Source: Rhodobacteraceae bacterium Araon29 (GTDB taxonomy: Bacteria; Pseudomonadota; Alphaproteobacteria; Rhodobacterales; Rhodobacteraceae). From it: DNA of 64,000 bases. The notes below the pieces were generated by a model. It did not search any database. It saw only the letters and a program-made list of their open reading frames with translations, and was not told the DNA's origin. The translations under genes were made by a program, and so were the position numbers. This document shows positions 8,149 through 15,997 of the stretch, piece after piece; positions within the stretch are counted from its first letter, which is position 1, and every line of letters begins with the position of its first letter. Location of the stretch: assembly GCA_039640505.1 (NCBI GenBank), contig CP046865.1:3153501-3217500 (forward strand). The letters are read 5' to 3'.

Positions 8149-9447
8149 ATGAGCACTCTTTCTTTCAAAAAATCCGAAGACTTTATCACTGAAGCTTCCG
8201 GCTACCTAGCGGGTGGAGTCAGTAGCAATTTTCGTCTTGGTATGTTGCCGGGGCCTCTAGCATTCACAAAAGCAGAAGGAGCCATTCTCCATGACGTCGA
8301 CGGGAACGGTCTGATCGATTATTACCTTGGCATGGGTCCAATGATCTTAGGCCATAATCCTGCAGCTGTTCGTGAAAAAGTTGCAGCCAGCATGAATGAT
8401 GGCATTTTGTTCGGTGGGCAAAGTCAACTTGAGGTCGATGCAGCTAAATTACTATGCCAGATTGTCCCCGTTGCAGAGCGCGTACGTTTCTCAGGCTCTG
8501 GATCTGAAGCAGTCCAAGGCGTACTTCGTCTTGCCCGCGCAGTAACTGGCCAAACGAAGGTCATCAAGTTCGAAGGTCATTACCACGGATGGTTTGACAA
8601 TGTTCTTTGGTCGAACGCCCCGTCGCTGGAAGCAGCGGGTTCAAGGGAAACTCCAAATGTGACTCCGCTCTCTAAAGGTCAGGAAGAAGAGGCCTCTTCT
8701 GGGCTCGTGATCCTTCCTTGGAATGATCTGGACTTACTTCAAACACGATTGGCTCAAGGCGATATTGCAGCTGTAATCATGGAGCCTGCAATGTGCAATT
8801 CTGGCGCAATTGCTCCACGAGATGGATATCTTGAGGGCGCTAAAGAAGCTTGCGAAAAATATGGCACGCTTTTGATCTTCGACGAAACAATTACAGGATT
8901 CCGGCTCGCACCCGGCGGGGCTCAACAGTATTTCGGTGTAACTCCGCATCTGGCAACATTCGCGAAAGCCATGGCAAACGGGTTTCAGGTGGCAGCGATA
9001 ACTGGCCCTGAAAATCTCATGGAACTGTTTGCCACTGGCGGAGTATTGCACGGCGGCACCTACAATTCTCAAATACTTTCGATGGCGGCAACCATAGCTA
9101 CTTTGGAAAATGTTTCTGTGCCCAGTTTCCATAACGATCTCAATAACAAAAGCATTAAATTGCAAGAAGGGATCGAGAAAGCACTTGCCGATGCTGGTGT
9201 TCAGGCCTCAATCGCCGGATTCCCTGGCTTCATTCATGTTGGACTTGGACTGACTGAAAAGCCACGGGAATATCGGGACCTGATTGCAATTGACAAAGAA
9301 CGGTACAGAGCACTTTGCCACGCAATGCTGAAACGCGGCGTGCGAGCTCTGGAGCGTGGCGCCTGGTTCGTATCTTCTACACATACCGATGATATTTTGG
9401 ACGAAACGATCGCCGCGGTCAGAGAAGCGGCAGAGGAAATCGCCTGA
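8149..9447 (+). CDS. Class III aminotransferase, glutamate-1-semialdehyde 2,1-aminomutase family
   Basis: This 432-residue PLP enzyme has the fold-type I pattern: GNGLIDYYLGMGPMILGHNP near residue 60, RFSGSGSEAVQGVLRLARA (cofactor phosphate site) near 115, KFEGHYHGW near 145, LIFDETITGFR (PLP ring Asp) near 245 and FAKAMANGF (Schiff-base Lys) near 275. It is closest to HemL-like proteins. Its place in a sugar-acid island, away from tetrapyrrole genes, suggests a catabolic amino-sugar or amino-acid role, not haem synthesis. The ATG at 8149, with AAGGAAC upstream, is preferred to a TTG at 8119. A strong terminator follows. A truncated paralogue sits at 22405. Confidence 0.82.
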   Translation: MSTLSFKKSEDFITEASGYLAGGVSSNFRLGMLPGPLAFTKAEGAILHDVDGNGLIDYYLGMGPMILGHNPAAVREKVAASMNDGILFGGQSQLEVDAAKLLCQIVPVAERVRFSGSGSEAVQGVLRLARAVTGQTKVIKFEGHYHGWFDNVLWSNAPSLEAAGSRETPNVTPLSKGQEEEASSGLVILPWNDLDLLQTRLAQGDIAAVIMEPAMCNSGAIAPRDGYLEGAKEACEKYGTLLIFDETITGFRLAPGGAQQYFGVTPHLATFAKAMANGFQVAAITGPENLMELFATGGVLHGGTYNSQILSMAATIATLENVSVPSFHNDLNNKSIKLQEGIEKALADAGVQASIAGFPGFIHVGLGLTEKPREYRDLIAIDKERYRALCHAMLKRGVRALERGAWFVSSTHTDDILDETIAAVREAAEEIA

Positions 9448-9459
9448 TCTCCCCTGAAC

Positions 9460-9504
9460 TTCCCGACGCAGTTGCATAAATCGCCACTGTGTCGGGAAAT
9501 TTTT
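9460..9504 (+). terminator. Rho-independent terminator after aminotransferase
   Basis: A 13-bp stem, TTCCCGACGCAGT (9460-9472) against ACTGTGTCGGGAA (9486-9498) with one G-T pair, is followed by ATTTTT. It begins 12 bases after the aminotransferase stop. Confidence 0.85.
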
Positions 9505-9540
9505 GCAAAAATCAGGGAACGAATACAGATCAAAAAACTC

Positions 9541-9582
9541 AATTGTTATAATTTATAATGTATAATAAAAATATAATTTACT
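9541..9582 (+). promoter_or_regulatory. AT-rich operator before dead binding-protein gene
   Basis: TTGTTATAATTTATAATG followed by TATAATAAAAATATAATTTA. The core TATAATGTATAATAAA matches ATAATGTATAATAAA at 12796-12810 upstream of the mutarotase remnant and divergent from iclR. It fronts the pseudogene at 9621 and probably once controlled it. Confidence 0.45.
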
Positions 9583-9620
9583 AAAATTCTAATTGGAAGA
9601 AAGCAACTAAAGCTACTGAT

Positions 9621-10016
9621 CTGAAACTCAAGAGCCTAGGCACATCTCTCCTGAGCTGTACAACAATACTTCCTGTGTTGGGCATGGCATCTGTCGCTCA
9701 TGCTTAAAATTGCGAAGGCAGTAACTTTAACAGCCCAGCTCCGGCAGATACGGCAGGCGCAGTGCGCTTGTTCGCTGAAGACATCCCAGATACCGACCAC
9801 GTCAAAGCACTACTTGGCGCCTTCAACGAAGCTTACCAAAACATCAACGTAAAGATTGAAAGCGACGCGTTCGACGTGATTCGCGATCAGCAAATTTCGT
9901 CATTTCAGCGATCAGATGGTACGCAGAACGTCATGCAGATTATTCCGTAATGGGTTTCGGAATGTCACGAAGCAGGCTTTGTAGAGAGCCTGGCTCCGAC
10001 GATCCTACAGTGCTAA
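9621..10016 (+). pseudogene. ABC transporter solute-binding protein, degraded and truncated
   Basis: Read in one frame, this begins with a secretion signal (LKLKSLGTSLLSC...GMASVAHA), meets an in-frame TAA at 9705, and continues as a family 1 sugar-binding protein N-terminus: GAVRLFAEDIPDTDHVKALLGAFNEAYQNINVKIESDAF. A second in-frame TAA follows at 9948, and the sequence loses homology-like character soon after. About one third of a normal ~420-residue protein is left. No permease or ATPase follows. It preserves an operator-like promoter at 9541, so the decay is probably recent. Confidence 0.7.
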
Positions 10017-10095
10017 TCCAACCAACCAGCGAATTTCCTACAGTTGAATCCAGTGCACGTTTTCAGAATCCAACTGCAGGAAAAAGTCGAACCAA

Positions 10096-10944
10096 TCAGT
10101 TAAAGGCTACCGTCTTTTGTTCCTGTTCGCCCAAACCTTCGACCCCAAGCCGAATTTGTTGACCAGTCTTGAGATATATAGGTTCAGGCTTTTGTCCCAT
10201 GCCCACGCCTGGAGGCGTGCCAGTTGAAATGACGTCACCGGGCTCCAGGGTCATGAAACGACTGCAATATGAAATGAGCTCCGCGACACCAAAGATCATC
10301 GTTGAGGTTGAGCCGTCCTGATACCGGACACCGTCCACCTCAAGCCACATCGACAATGCCTGCGGATCTGGGATTTCATCTCGCGTAACCAGCCACGGAC
10401 CAATTGGACCAAACGTGTCGCAGGATTTTCCTTTGACCCACTGACCACCCCGTTCTATCTGAAACTCGCGTTCAGAAAGATCATTCACGACGCAGTAGCC
10501 CGCTACATGAGATAGCGCATCGTCTTCAGCGACATGACGAGCAGTTTTACCAATAACTACGCCTAGTTCTACTTCCCAGTCAGACTTGTTTGAGTCCTTT
10601 GGAATGGTGACATCGTCATTAGCCCCTACGACAGCGCTGGTTGCTTTCATGAACATGATCGGCTCTTCGGGGATTGGCATATTTGCTTCCTTGGCGTGAT
10701 CACTATAGTTCAAGCCAATGCACAAGAACTTACCAATCCCAGATACGCAGGCCCCCAAGCGAGTCCCCTCATCGACCAAAGGGAGACCATAAAGGTCCGT
10801 GCTCCGAATTCTCTCCAGCTCAGAATCTAACAGCGCGCGGCCAGAAACATCATCGACAACCGATGACAGATCCCTGATCTTCCCCTCTTGATCCAAAATT
10901 CCCGGTTTTTCCTGGCCCGGTGAGCCAAATCGAACAAGTTTCAT
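10096..10944 (-). CDS. Fumarylacetoacetate hydrolase family protein (2,4-diketo-3-deoxy sugar acid hydrolase type)
   Basis: This 282-residue FAH-fold hydrolase or lyase has the family metal site and oxyanion region: IGLNYSDHAKEANMPIPEEPIMFMKATSAVVGAND (residues ~72-105), DWEVELGVVIG (Glu ligands) and GYCVVNDLSEREFQ (Asp ligand), ending with FMTLEPGDVISTGTPPGVGMG. This arrangement is found in ureidoglycolate lyases and in the hydrolase that ends oxidative L-fucose or L-rhamnose breakdown. With the SMP-30 lactonase and IclR genes immediately upstream in the same operon, the sugar-acid role fits best. The start at 10944 is chosen for GGAGATGAT just before the ATG, over an upstream in-frame ATG at 10965. 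Confidence 0.85.
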   Translation of the reverse strand: MKLVRFGSPGQEKPGILDQEGKIRDLSSVVDDVSGRALLDSELERIRSTDLYGLPLVDEGTRLGACVSGIGKFLCIGLNYSDHAKEANMPIPEEPIMFMKATSAVVGANDDVTIPKDSNKSDWEVELGVVIGKTARHVAEDDALSHVAGYCVVNDLSEREFQIERGGQWVKGKSCDTFGPIGPWLVTRDEIPDPQALSMWLEVDGVRYQDGSTSTMIFGVAELISYCSRFMTLEPGDVISTGTPPGVGMGQKPEPIYLKTGQQIRLGVEGLGEQEQKTVAFN

Positions 10945-10986
10945 ATCATCTCCAATTTTATGCAAAGTAAATTTCGTGGCTACGGC

Positions 10987-11895
10987 TTAGTCTAGAAAGT
11001 CCGATACGGGCATTCCTCGAACACCGCAGTCCACCGCAAAGAGAGCCCCTTCGTTGGGGTTTTCGTCGACTGCTTGTCTGCTTAACCCTGACCGAGCCGT
11101 TGTTACAAACAGAGTTTTCATATCCGGTCCACCAAAACAGCAACTCGTTACGTTCGTTGCAGGAATACTGACGGTTCGGTCCATATTTCCGCTTTGATCA
11201 AAGCGAACGACACTGCCGCCGCCCCAACGCGCGTTCCATAGATAACCCTCTTCGTCCATTGCTGACCCGTCGGGTACGCCTAGTGGGCAATCGGTATTGA
11301 ACCGTTTAATTGAACCAAGTGTTCCATCAGTATTATGAACAGCCGAAAATAGAGCCCCTTTCATACTGTCAGCAAAGAAAAACTCACGATTGTTTGGACT
11401 CCATGCGAGGGTATTCATAATACCCAATGTTTCAGGAAGAAGAGGAACTGTGCAACCATCGGACGTAACGCGAAATATGCCGCCGATGTCTGAGTTTATT
11501 TCGATGGGCGCCCCATCTTCAGCGATATTGTTCTGCATAGAGCCAACCCAAAAGCTACCATCCGGAGCAACTTTTCCATCGTTAAGGCGTGCGAGAGGGT
11601 TATGTTCGATTGGGTTGCACATCGGGCTGACTGTTCCGTTTTCGAAGTCCAACAAAACTACTCCCGCCCGACAGGCAATAATCAGCCTGCCAGACCGACA
11701 AAGGCCAATCGCGGAAGGCCTGCGGACAGTACACATGTCCACATCGCCTGTCGAAACTTGAAGCTTAAAGACTGAATCCCCTTCAATATCCACGAAATAT
11801 AGAAAGCCTCCGACGCAATCCCAAACGGGGCCTTCACCAAGCGATAGACGCAGGTCAGCGTGTAGAATTTGGACGTGTGAGGGTAAAGAAGTCAT
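10987..11895 (-). CDS. SMP-30/gluconolactonase family sugar lactonase
   Basis: This 302-residue six-bladed beta-propeller opens the lactone made by a sugar dehydrogenase. It shows LSLGEGPVWD with the metal-binding Glu (near residue 17), ARLNDGKVAPDGSFWVGSM (Asn and Asp ligands, near 100), IMNTLAWSPNNREFFFADS (near 150) and VPDGSAMDEEGYLWNARWGGGSVVRF (near 205). The start at 11895 overlaps the iclR stop by ATGA, so the two genes are translationally coupled. The FAH-family hydrolase follows after about 40 bases. Together with the sugar SDR at 13211 this looks like a non-phosphorylating sugar oxidation route. Confidence 0.88.
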   Translation of the reverse strand: MTSLPSHVQILHADLRLSLGEGPVWDCVGGFLYFVDIEGDSVFKLQVSTGDVDMCTVRRPSAIGLCRSGRLIIACRAGVVLLDFENGTVSPMCNPIEHNPLARLNDGKVAPDGSFWVGSMQNNIAEDGAPIEINSDIGGIFRVTSDGCTVPLLPETLGIMNTLAWSPNNREFFFADSMKGALFSAVHNTDGTLGSIKRFNTDCPLGVPDGSAMDEEGYLWNARWGGGSVVRFDQSGNMDRTVSIPATNVTSCCFGGPDMKTLFVTTARSGLSRQAVDENPNEGALFAVDCGVRGMPVSDFLD

Positions 11896-12677
11896 TTTGC
11901 GATGAGTTCCCTTGAAAGTCGAGCACAACGCTCCTTTAGTTCTGATGAAATTTCAGCAACACGCTCCGGTGACATGCGGTGAACCACGCCAGTCACTGAA
12001 ATCGACGCAACAACTTCATCGAATGGTCCAAAGATAGGAGCTGCAATACAAGACGCACCTAATTCGTTCTCCTGCACCTCAGTTGCAAATCCCTTAACTC
12101 TAATATCCTCCAGTTTCTGCTCAAGCTCACCCCGATCAGTGATTGTGAATTGGGTGAGCTTAGTAAACTCGATATTATTTAAGACCCATTCTCGTCTTTC
12201 GTCCGGGAAAAAAGCCAAAAGAACCTTACCACATGCACTAGAGTGATAATTCGACCGAGCGCCGGCGTAGGCGGTCGCACGAACACCTAGTTGACTTTGC
12301 AGGGCTTCGACAAGGATCGCTTCCTGAAAGTATGGCATCGCCAAATTAACTGTTTCTCCAGTAGACTGGCACAGCTCTCGGAGAACAGGGCGACTGAGTT
12401 CCAAAATAGGTAGATTCTTGGATACTTGCCTTCCCAATTCTAGACATCTGAGGCCCAATTTGTATCCCTTAGGATTGCTCGTTCGCATGAGAAACCCTAA
12501 AACAACAAGACTTTCTGCCAAATTGAACACTGTCGTTTTATTCAAACCGAGCGTTTCAGTTAACTTAGAAAGCGGCGTTGCCTCCCTGTTGTTCATAACA
12601 GCGGATAAGATTGCGTCAGCCCTTGCAAGAGACTGAATCCTTGGCTCCTGGGCCTCAACCAGCGTGGCAATTTCCAT
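11892..12677 (-). CDS. IclR family transcriptional regulator
   Basis: This 261-residue protein has an N-terminal helix-turn-helix (IQSLARADAILSAVMNNREATPLSKLTETLGLNKTTVFNLAESLVVLGF) and the IclR ligand domain with the usual NYHSSACGKVLLAFFPDERREWVL segment and a C-terminal ELGASCIAAPIFGPFDEVVASISVTG. IclR proteins sense aromatic or sugar-derived metabolites. It is the first gene of iclR - lactonase - FAH hydrolase and divergent from the mutarotase remnant/SDR. The AT-rich repeats at 12765-12810, and the related ones at 8084 and 9541, are likely its binding sites. Confidence 0.9.
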   Translation of the reverse strand: MEIATLVEAQEPRIQSLARADAILSAVMNNREATPLSKLTETLGLNKTTVFNLAESLVVLGFLMRTSNPKGYKLGLRCLELGRQVSKNLPILELSRPVLRELCQSTGETVNLAMPYFQEAILVEALQSQLGVRATAYAGARSNYHSSACGKVLLAFFPDERREWVLNNIEFTKLTQFTITDRGELEQKLEDIRVKGFATEVQENELGASCIAAPIFGPFDEVVASISVTGVVHRMSPERVAEISSELKERCARLSRELIAK

Positions 12678-12764
12678 GAGTACTCCTGTCGAATGTTCGC
12701 TAATATTTTACATTATAGAACAGTTTTCACTTCTCACCACAACCCAATTCACCCCAATAAATAC

Positions 12765-12812
12765 ATTATTGTATAATTTTTTATTGTATTATATCATAAT
12801 GTATAATAAATT
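12765..12812. promoter_or_regulatory. Divergent AT-rich operator region, iclR / mutarotase-SDR
   Basis: ATTATTGTATAATTTTTTAT, then TGTATTATATCATAATG and TATAATAAATT. Repeated TATAAT-type half-sites (TTGTATAAT, TTGTATTATA, ATGTATAATA) match those before 8149 and 9621. It lies between the iclR start and the plus-strand mutarotase remnant, so one protein could control both directions. Confidence 0.5.
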
Positions 12813-12845
12813 AATGTCAACAACACAACGCTTTGGAACAACAAA

Positions 12846-13223
12846 ATGACCGTTGAGCGAAAACCCTGGGGGCAAGTTGGGGCTTCAAACGCAAATCTAT
12901 ACACGATCACCAATCGTGTAGTAGCGTCCGTTGAGTTGACTGACTTTGGTGCTGCGGTTGTTCAAATGAACATGCCATGCCACAAAGGTGAGATCGCGGA
13001 TTGTGTACTGGGATATGATACACTTCAGGACTACGTGGACACGCTGACTTACTTCGGATTCACCAAAGATTGCGTGCCCCTTGCGCTGTGGACCAAGTTC
13101 AGCGCTGTCAAAGCCAATATCGTTCACAACGCCTGCATTTTTGACAAGGTCATAGAAAGCGATCTGGGTGCAAGCGTTAGCTATCATTTTGCTCGAAAGG
13201 AAGACTATTTATGGGTCTCTTAG
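12846..13223 (+). pseudogene. Aldose 1-epimerase N-terminal remnant
   Basis: The first ~75 residues look like a mutarotase (GalM family): WGQVGASNANLYTITN, ELTDFGAAVVQMNMP and IADCVLGYDTLQDYVD, ending at YFGFT. After that the reading frame continues but no longer resembles the family, and the protein stops after 125 residues where about 330 are expected. The catalytic His and Glu regions are absent. Its tail overlaps the start of the SDR gene at 13211. The truncated frame may now act only as a leader that couples translation to the SDR. Confidence 0.65.
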
Positions 13224-13987
13224 ATGGAAAATCCGGCATTGTCACAGGTGCCGCACAAGGATTTGGTTTGGCCACCGCAAAACGGTTGGCTGAAGAAGGC
13301 GCTGCGGTGGCCTTGGTGGATATCAAGGCGGACAAGGTTAATGCCGCTGCTGCATCGCTCGTTTCCGAAGGTCTGAATGCCATCGCTGTAAAGGCTGACG
13401 TCTCTGACGAAAATGCAACTATTCGTATGTTGGATGAAGCTGAGCAAGCCTTTGGTGAATTGAACTTCATTCATCAGAATGCAGCGATTCAGGTTGAAAA
13501 GCTGCTGCACGAGACAACACTAGACGAGTGGGATCAGTTGATGGCAGTCAACCTGCGCTCGATGTTCCTGGGGGCAAAACACATTTTGCCTCGAATGATG
13601 CGTTCAGGCGGTGGATCGATTGTTAACAGTGCCTCCATTCTGTCGTTGTCAGCTGACGAAGTGCTACCGCTCTACTCAGCTAGCAAACACGGTGTTCTGG
13701 GATTGACACGCGGCATCGCGGTTACCGAGGCCTATGCAAAGGCTGGAATTCGCTGCAACTGTATTTGTCCTGGAGACATCAGGACGTCAATGGTTGAACA
13801 ATACTGGGCTGCTCAACCTGATCCCGCGAGCGCTGAAGCTGAGACAATGGCGCACTATCCAATGAAACGTATCGGTGAACCGAGCGAAATGGCAGACACC
13901 GTACTCTATCTCGTGTCTGACCTTTCGTCGTTCGTCAACGGAACAAGCATCGTGGTGGACGGTGGTGTTATGGCAAAGGTTTATTAG
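13211..13987 (+). CDS. SDR family sugar dehydrogenase-like oxidoreductase
   Basis: This 258-residue classical short-chain dehydrogenase has the NAD(P) glycine motif TGAAQGFG near residue 12, an acidic residue after beta-2 (VDIKAD) favouring NAD, NAA near 90, catalytic Ser in NSASILSLS, YSASK near 157 and an ...ICPGDIRTSM segment. Relatives oxidise free aldoses such as L-fucose or L-rhamnose at C1. The lactonase and FAH hydrolase in the divergent operon support this, but substrate is inferred. An overlapped mutarotase remnant is just upstream and hyuB converges from the other side. Confidence 0.85.
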   Translation: MGLLDGKSGIVTGAAQGFGLATAKRLAEEGAAVALVDIKADKVNAAAASLVSEGLNAIAVKADVSDENATIRMLDEAEQAFGELNFIHQNAAIQVEKLLHETTLDEWDQLMAVNLRSMFLGAKHILPRMMRSGGGSIVNSASILSLSADEVLPLYSASKHGVLGLTRGIAVTEAYAKAGIRCNCICPGDIRTSMVEQYWAAQPDPASAEAETMAHYPMKRIGEPSEMADTVLYLVSDLSSFVNGTSIVVDGGVMAKVY

Positions 13988-14122
13988 GACTAATTCTATG
14001 TATTAGCGTATGCGCGAGACATTTCCTTTAACCTCCGGTCCGGACAAGGAAGTGCAGACCGGATTGAGTTGTACGCCTCGCTCAACTAAGGAGCCCCTAA
14101 GCCTTAAGCAGGTTTTATGGGC

Positions 14123-15775
14123 TCAGGCCCAGCCCTCATCCTGATCTCTTGCTCTCCGCTCAGCGGAACGATCTTTCGGATCACCATATCCGCCGCCACC
14201 TGGCGAGCTGATAGATATCTGATCCCCTTTTCGGAACCCAATTCGATTGAACTTACTAGCCGAGGTTTTGTTACTGTCTTCACAGGCTGTGACGAAATCC
14301 TGCGAAGACTTGCGCCGGATCAGAACGCTTCCATTTTGCCCTTCACCCCCGCCCTTCATACCCCAGGGCGCGATTTTCTGCCGGTCAGACATGAACGACA
14401 CTTCCATGTCGTCCGACAGGCAAGTCAGCACTTTGTTCACACCCAGGCCACCGCGATACTCTCCATCGCCGCCGCTACCGGGGATCAGACCAAAAGACTC
14501 GATGCGCCAGGGAAATCTTGTTTCAAATACCTCAACGGGGTTCATGCGAGAATTGCCGTTGATGCAGTTCGTAGCATTGTGGCCATCAGCAACAGGTCTT
14601 CCGCCCCATCCTGCACCTGTAAAATCATAACAAACAGCATAGTTTCCAGTTCTCTCGTCCGTGGCGCCAAACAAGAAGTTCGAATGCGTACCGCCGTCGG
14701 GAGCAAATGCACGCTCAGGGATCGCCTGGGCCAAAGCGCCGACGACAGTGTGACAAATTCGAATGTGGGTCTCCGTATTGCCGCCAACCTCTGCGGCGGG
14801 AAAATCTGCGTTAACAAGTTTTCCCGGTGGCGCCACGATTTTAATTGGGCGAAAGGCACCGGAGTTTCGGGGAATTTGCGGATCAGTCAGGTGCAAAATA
14901 GCATTGTATGTCGCCGACCATGCTACTGACAAAACCGCGTTAATCGGACCACGCGATTGGTCGTCGGTGCGGCTGAAATCCGCAACAATTTTATCCTGCG
15001 AAACATACAAATCGACAGCAATCTTGTACGCTTGATCGGTTACGCCATCGTCCTCCATATAGTCTTCGAAAGAATAGATACCGTCCGGGATCGACGTGAT
15101 TTCAGCTCGCATGCGTCGCTCCGCATAGTCTTTCAAATCATTGCAGATTTCACGATATCGGTCAGGACCATATTCCCTGATCAAATCAATGATCCGAGAT
15201 TCCCCTCGATTCACCGCGCTAATCAACGCCCTGAAGTCCCCATGGTTCTGGCGGGGAGTACGGTGGTTGGCGAGCATGATTTTCCAAACGGGCTCCACAT
15301 CCCTGCCTTTTTCTTGGATCTTCACAGGGGGAACCCGCAATCCTTCCTGATAGACTTCGGTCGCTTCACCAGGAAACCCGCCCGGAACCATGCCGCCAAC
15401 TTCTGCAATATGACCGATTGCCACCGAAAATCCAAAAAACTCACCCTCAAAGAAGATAGGCTTGATCAGGGTGTGTTCCGGCGTGTGCATGCCGCCACGA
15501 AACGGATCGTTGTGGATGATCACATCACCTTCATCCATCTCAGACAAGGAGATTTCCTTGATGATTGATGCAACAACCAAAGGCATGCCACCAACCTGGG
15601 CCGGCTGAAAATCAGCCGAGGCAAGCAATTCACAGCTGTCGTCGGCGATACCACAAGTGAAGTCCCGACCTTCGTTGAAAATGGTCGAATATGATGTCTT
15701 CATCAGAACAATGCCCATTTCTTCAGCAATGCTCTTCAGGCGTCTGTCGACGATGTTCATGTCTACCAAGTTCAT
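14123..15775 (-). CDS. hyuB: Hydantoinase B / oxoprolinase family subunit
   Basis: This 550-residue protein is a HyuB-type subunit: MKTSYSTIFNEGRDFTCGI near the N-terminus, GDVIIHNDPFRGGMHTPEHTLIKP, ATYNAILHLTDPQIPRNSGAFRP, NTETHIRICHTVVGALAQAIPE, a Gly-rich GSGGDGEYRGGLGVNKV and the C-terminal SSPGGGGYGDP. With HyuA it makes ATP-dependent cyclic amide hydrolases (N-methylhydantoinase, 5-oxoprolinase) or, in relatives, ketone carboxylases. The ATG at 15775 with GGAG upstream is preferred over 15853 and overlaps the stop of the small upstream gene. It is the last gene of the transporter-hyu operon. Confidence 0.88.
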   Translation of the reverse strand: MNLVDMNIVDRRLKSIAEEMGIVLMKTSYSTIFNEGRDFTCGIADDSCELLASADFQPAQVGGMPLVVASIIKEISLSEMDEGDVIIHNDPFRGGMHTPEHTLIKPIFFEGEFFGFSVAIGHIAEVGGMVPGGFPGEATEVYQEGLRVPPVKIQEKGRDVEPVWKIMLANHRTPRQNHGDFRALISAVNRGESRIIDLIREYGPDRYREICNDLKDYAERRMRAEITSIPDGIYSFEDYMEDDGVTDQAYKIAVDLYVSQDKIVADFSRTDDQSRGPINAVLSVAWSATYNAILHLTDPQIPRNSGAFRPIKIVAPPGKLVNADFPAAEVGGNTETHIRICHTVVGALAQAIPERAFAPDGGTHSNFLFGATDERTGNYAVCYDFTGAGWGGRPVADGHNATNCINGNSRMNPVEVFETRFPWRIESFGLIPGSGGDGEYRGGLGVNKVLTCLSDDMEVSFMSDRQKIAPWGMKGGGEGQNGSVLIRRKSSQDFVTACEDSNKTSASKFNRIGFRKGDQISISSPGGGGYGDPKDRSAERRARDQDEGWA

Positions 15776-15996
15776 GATTGCTTCTCCGAGCGCCATTCCT
15801 TGATGGGCACTAAGCTTTTTGCATTGTGTCTGGATTCTCGCTCCTGGTACCATTCCATGTCCCAGACCGAGCTGAATGGACCAATCTTGGAGCCGTCATC
15901 ATTAGTGTAAAAAAGACCTCTGTCGTAGATGAGCTCACCGCAATTGATGCACTTGCGATACTCTTCGACGTACAATCCGTTTGCCGAGTATTTCAC
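15772..15996 (-). CDS. Small protein between hyuA and hyuB
   Basis: This 74-residue protein starts with GTG right after the hyuA stop and ends in an ATGA overlap with hyuB, so it is translated as part of the operon. It has one CxxC pair (KCINCGELIYDRGLFYTND, residues ~15-33) and is otherwise hydrophilic with aromatic residues. Its place between HyuA- and HyuB-like subunits recalls the small gamma subunit of acetone carboxylases, which binds zinc, though it is much shorter. A third subunit of the hydantoinase-like enzyme is the best guess. Confidence 0.65.
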   Translation of the reverse strand: MKYSANGLYVEEYRKCINCGELIYDRGLFYTNDDGSKIGPFSSVWDMEWYQERESRHNAKSLVPIKEWRSEKQS

Positions 15997-15997
15997 G

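Noticed and set aside
8149-9447. Calling the aminotransferase hemL
   Set aside because: Family match is good, but the catabolic island setting and a local duplicate make a haem role doubtful.
14117-14929. 270-codon plus-strand frame antisense to hyuB
   Set aside because: Shadow frame of a strongly supported gene; no ribosome site and no recognisable domain.
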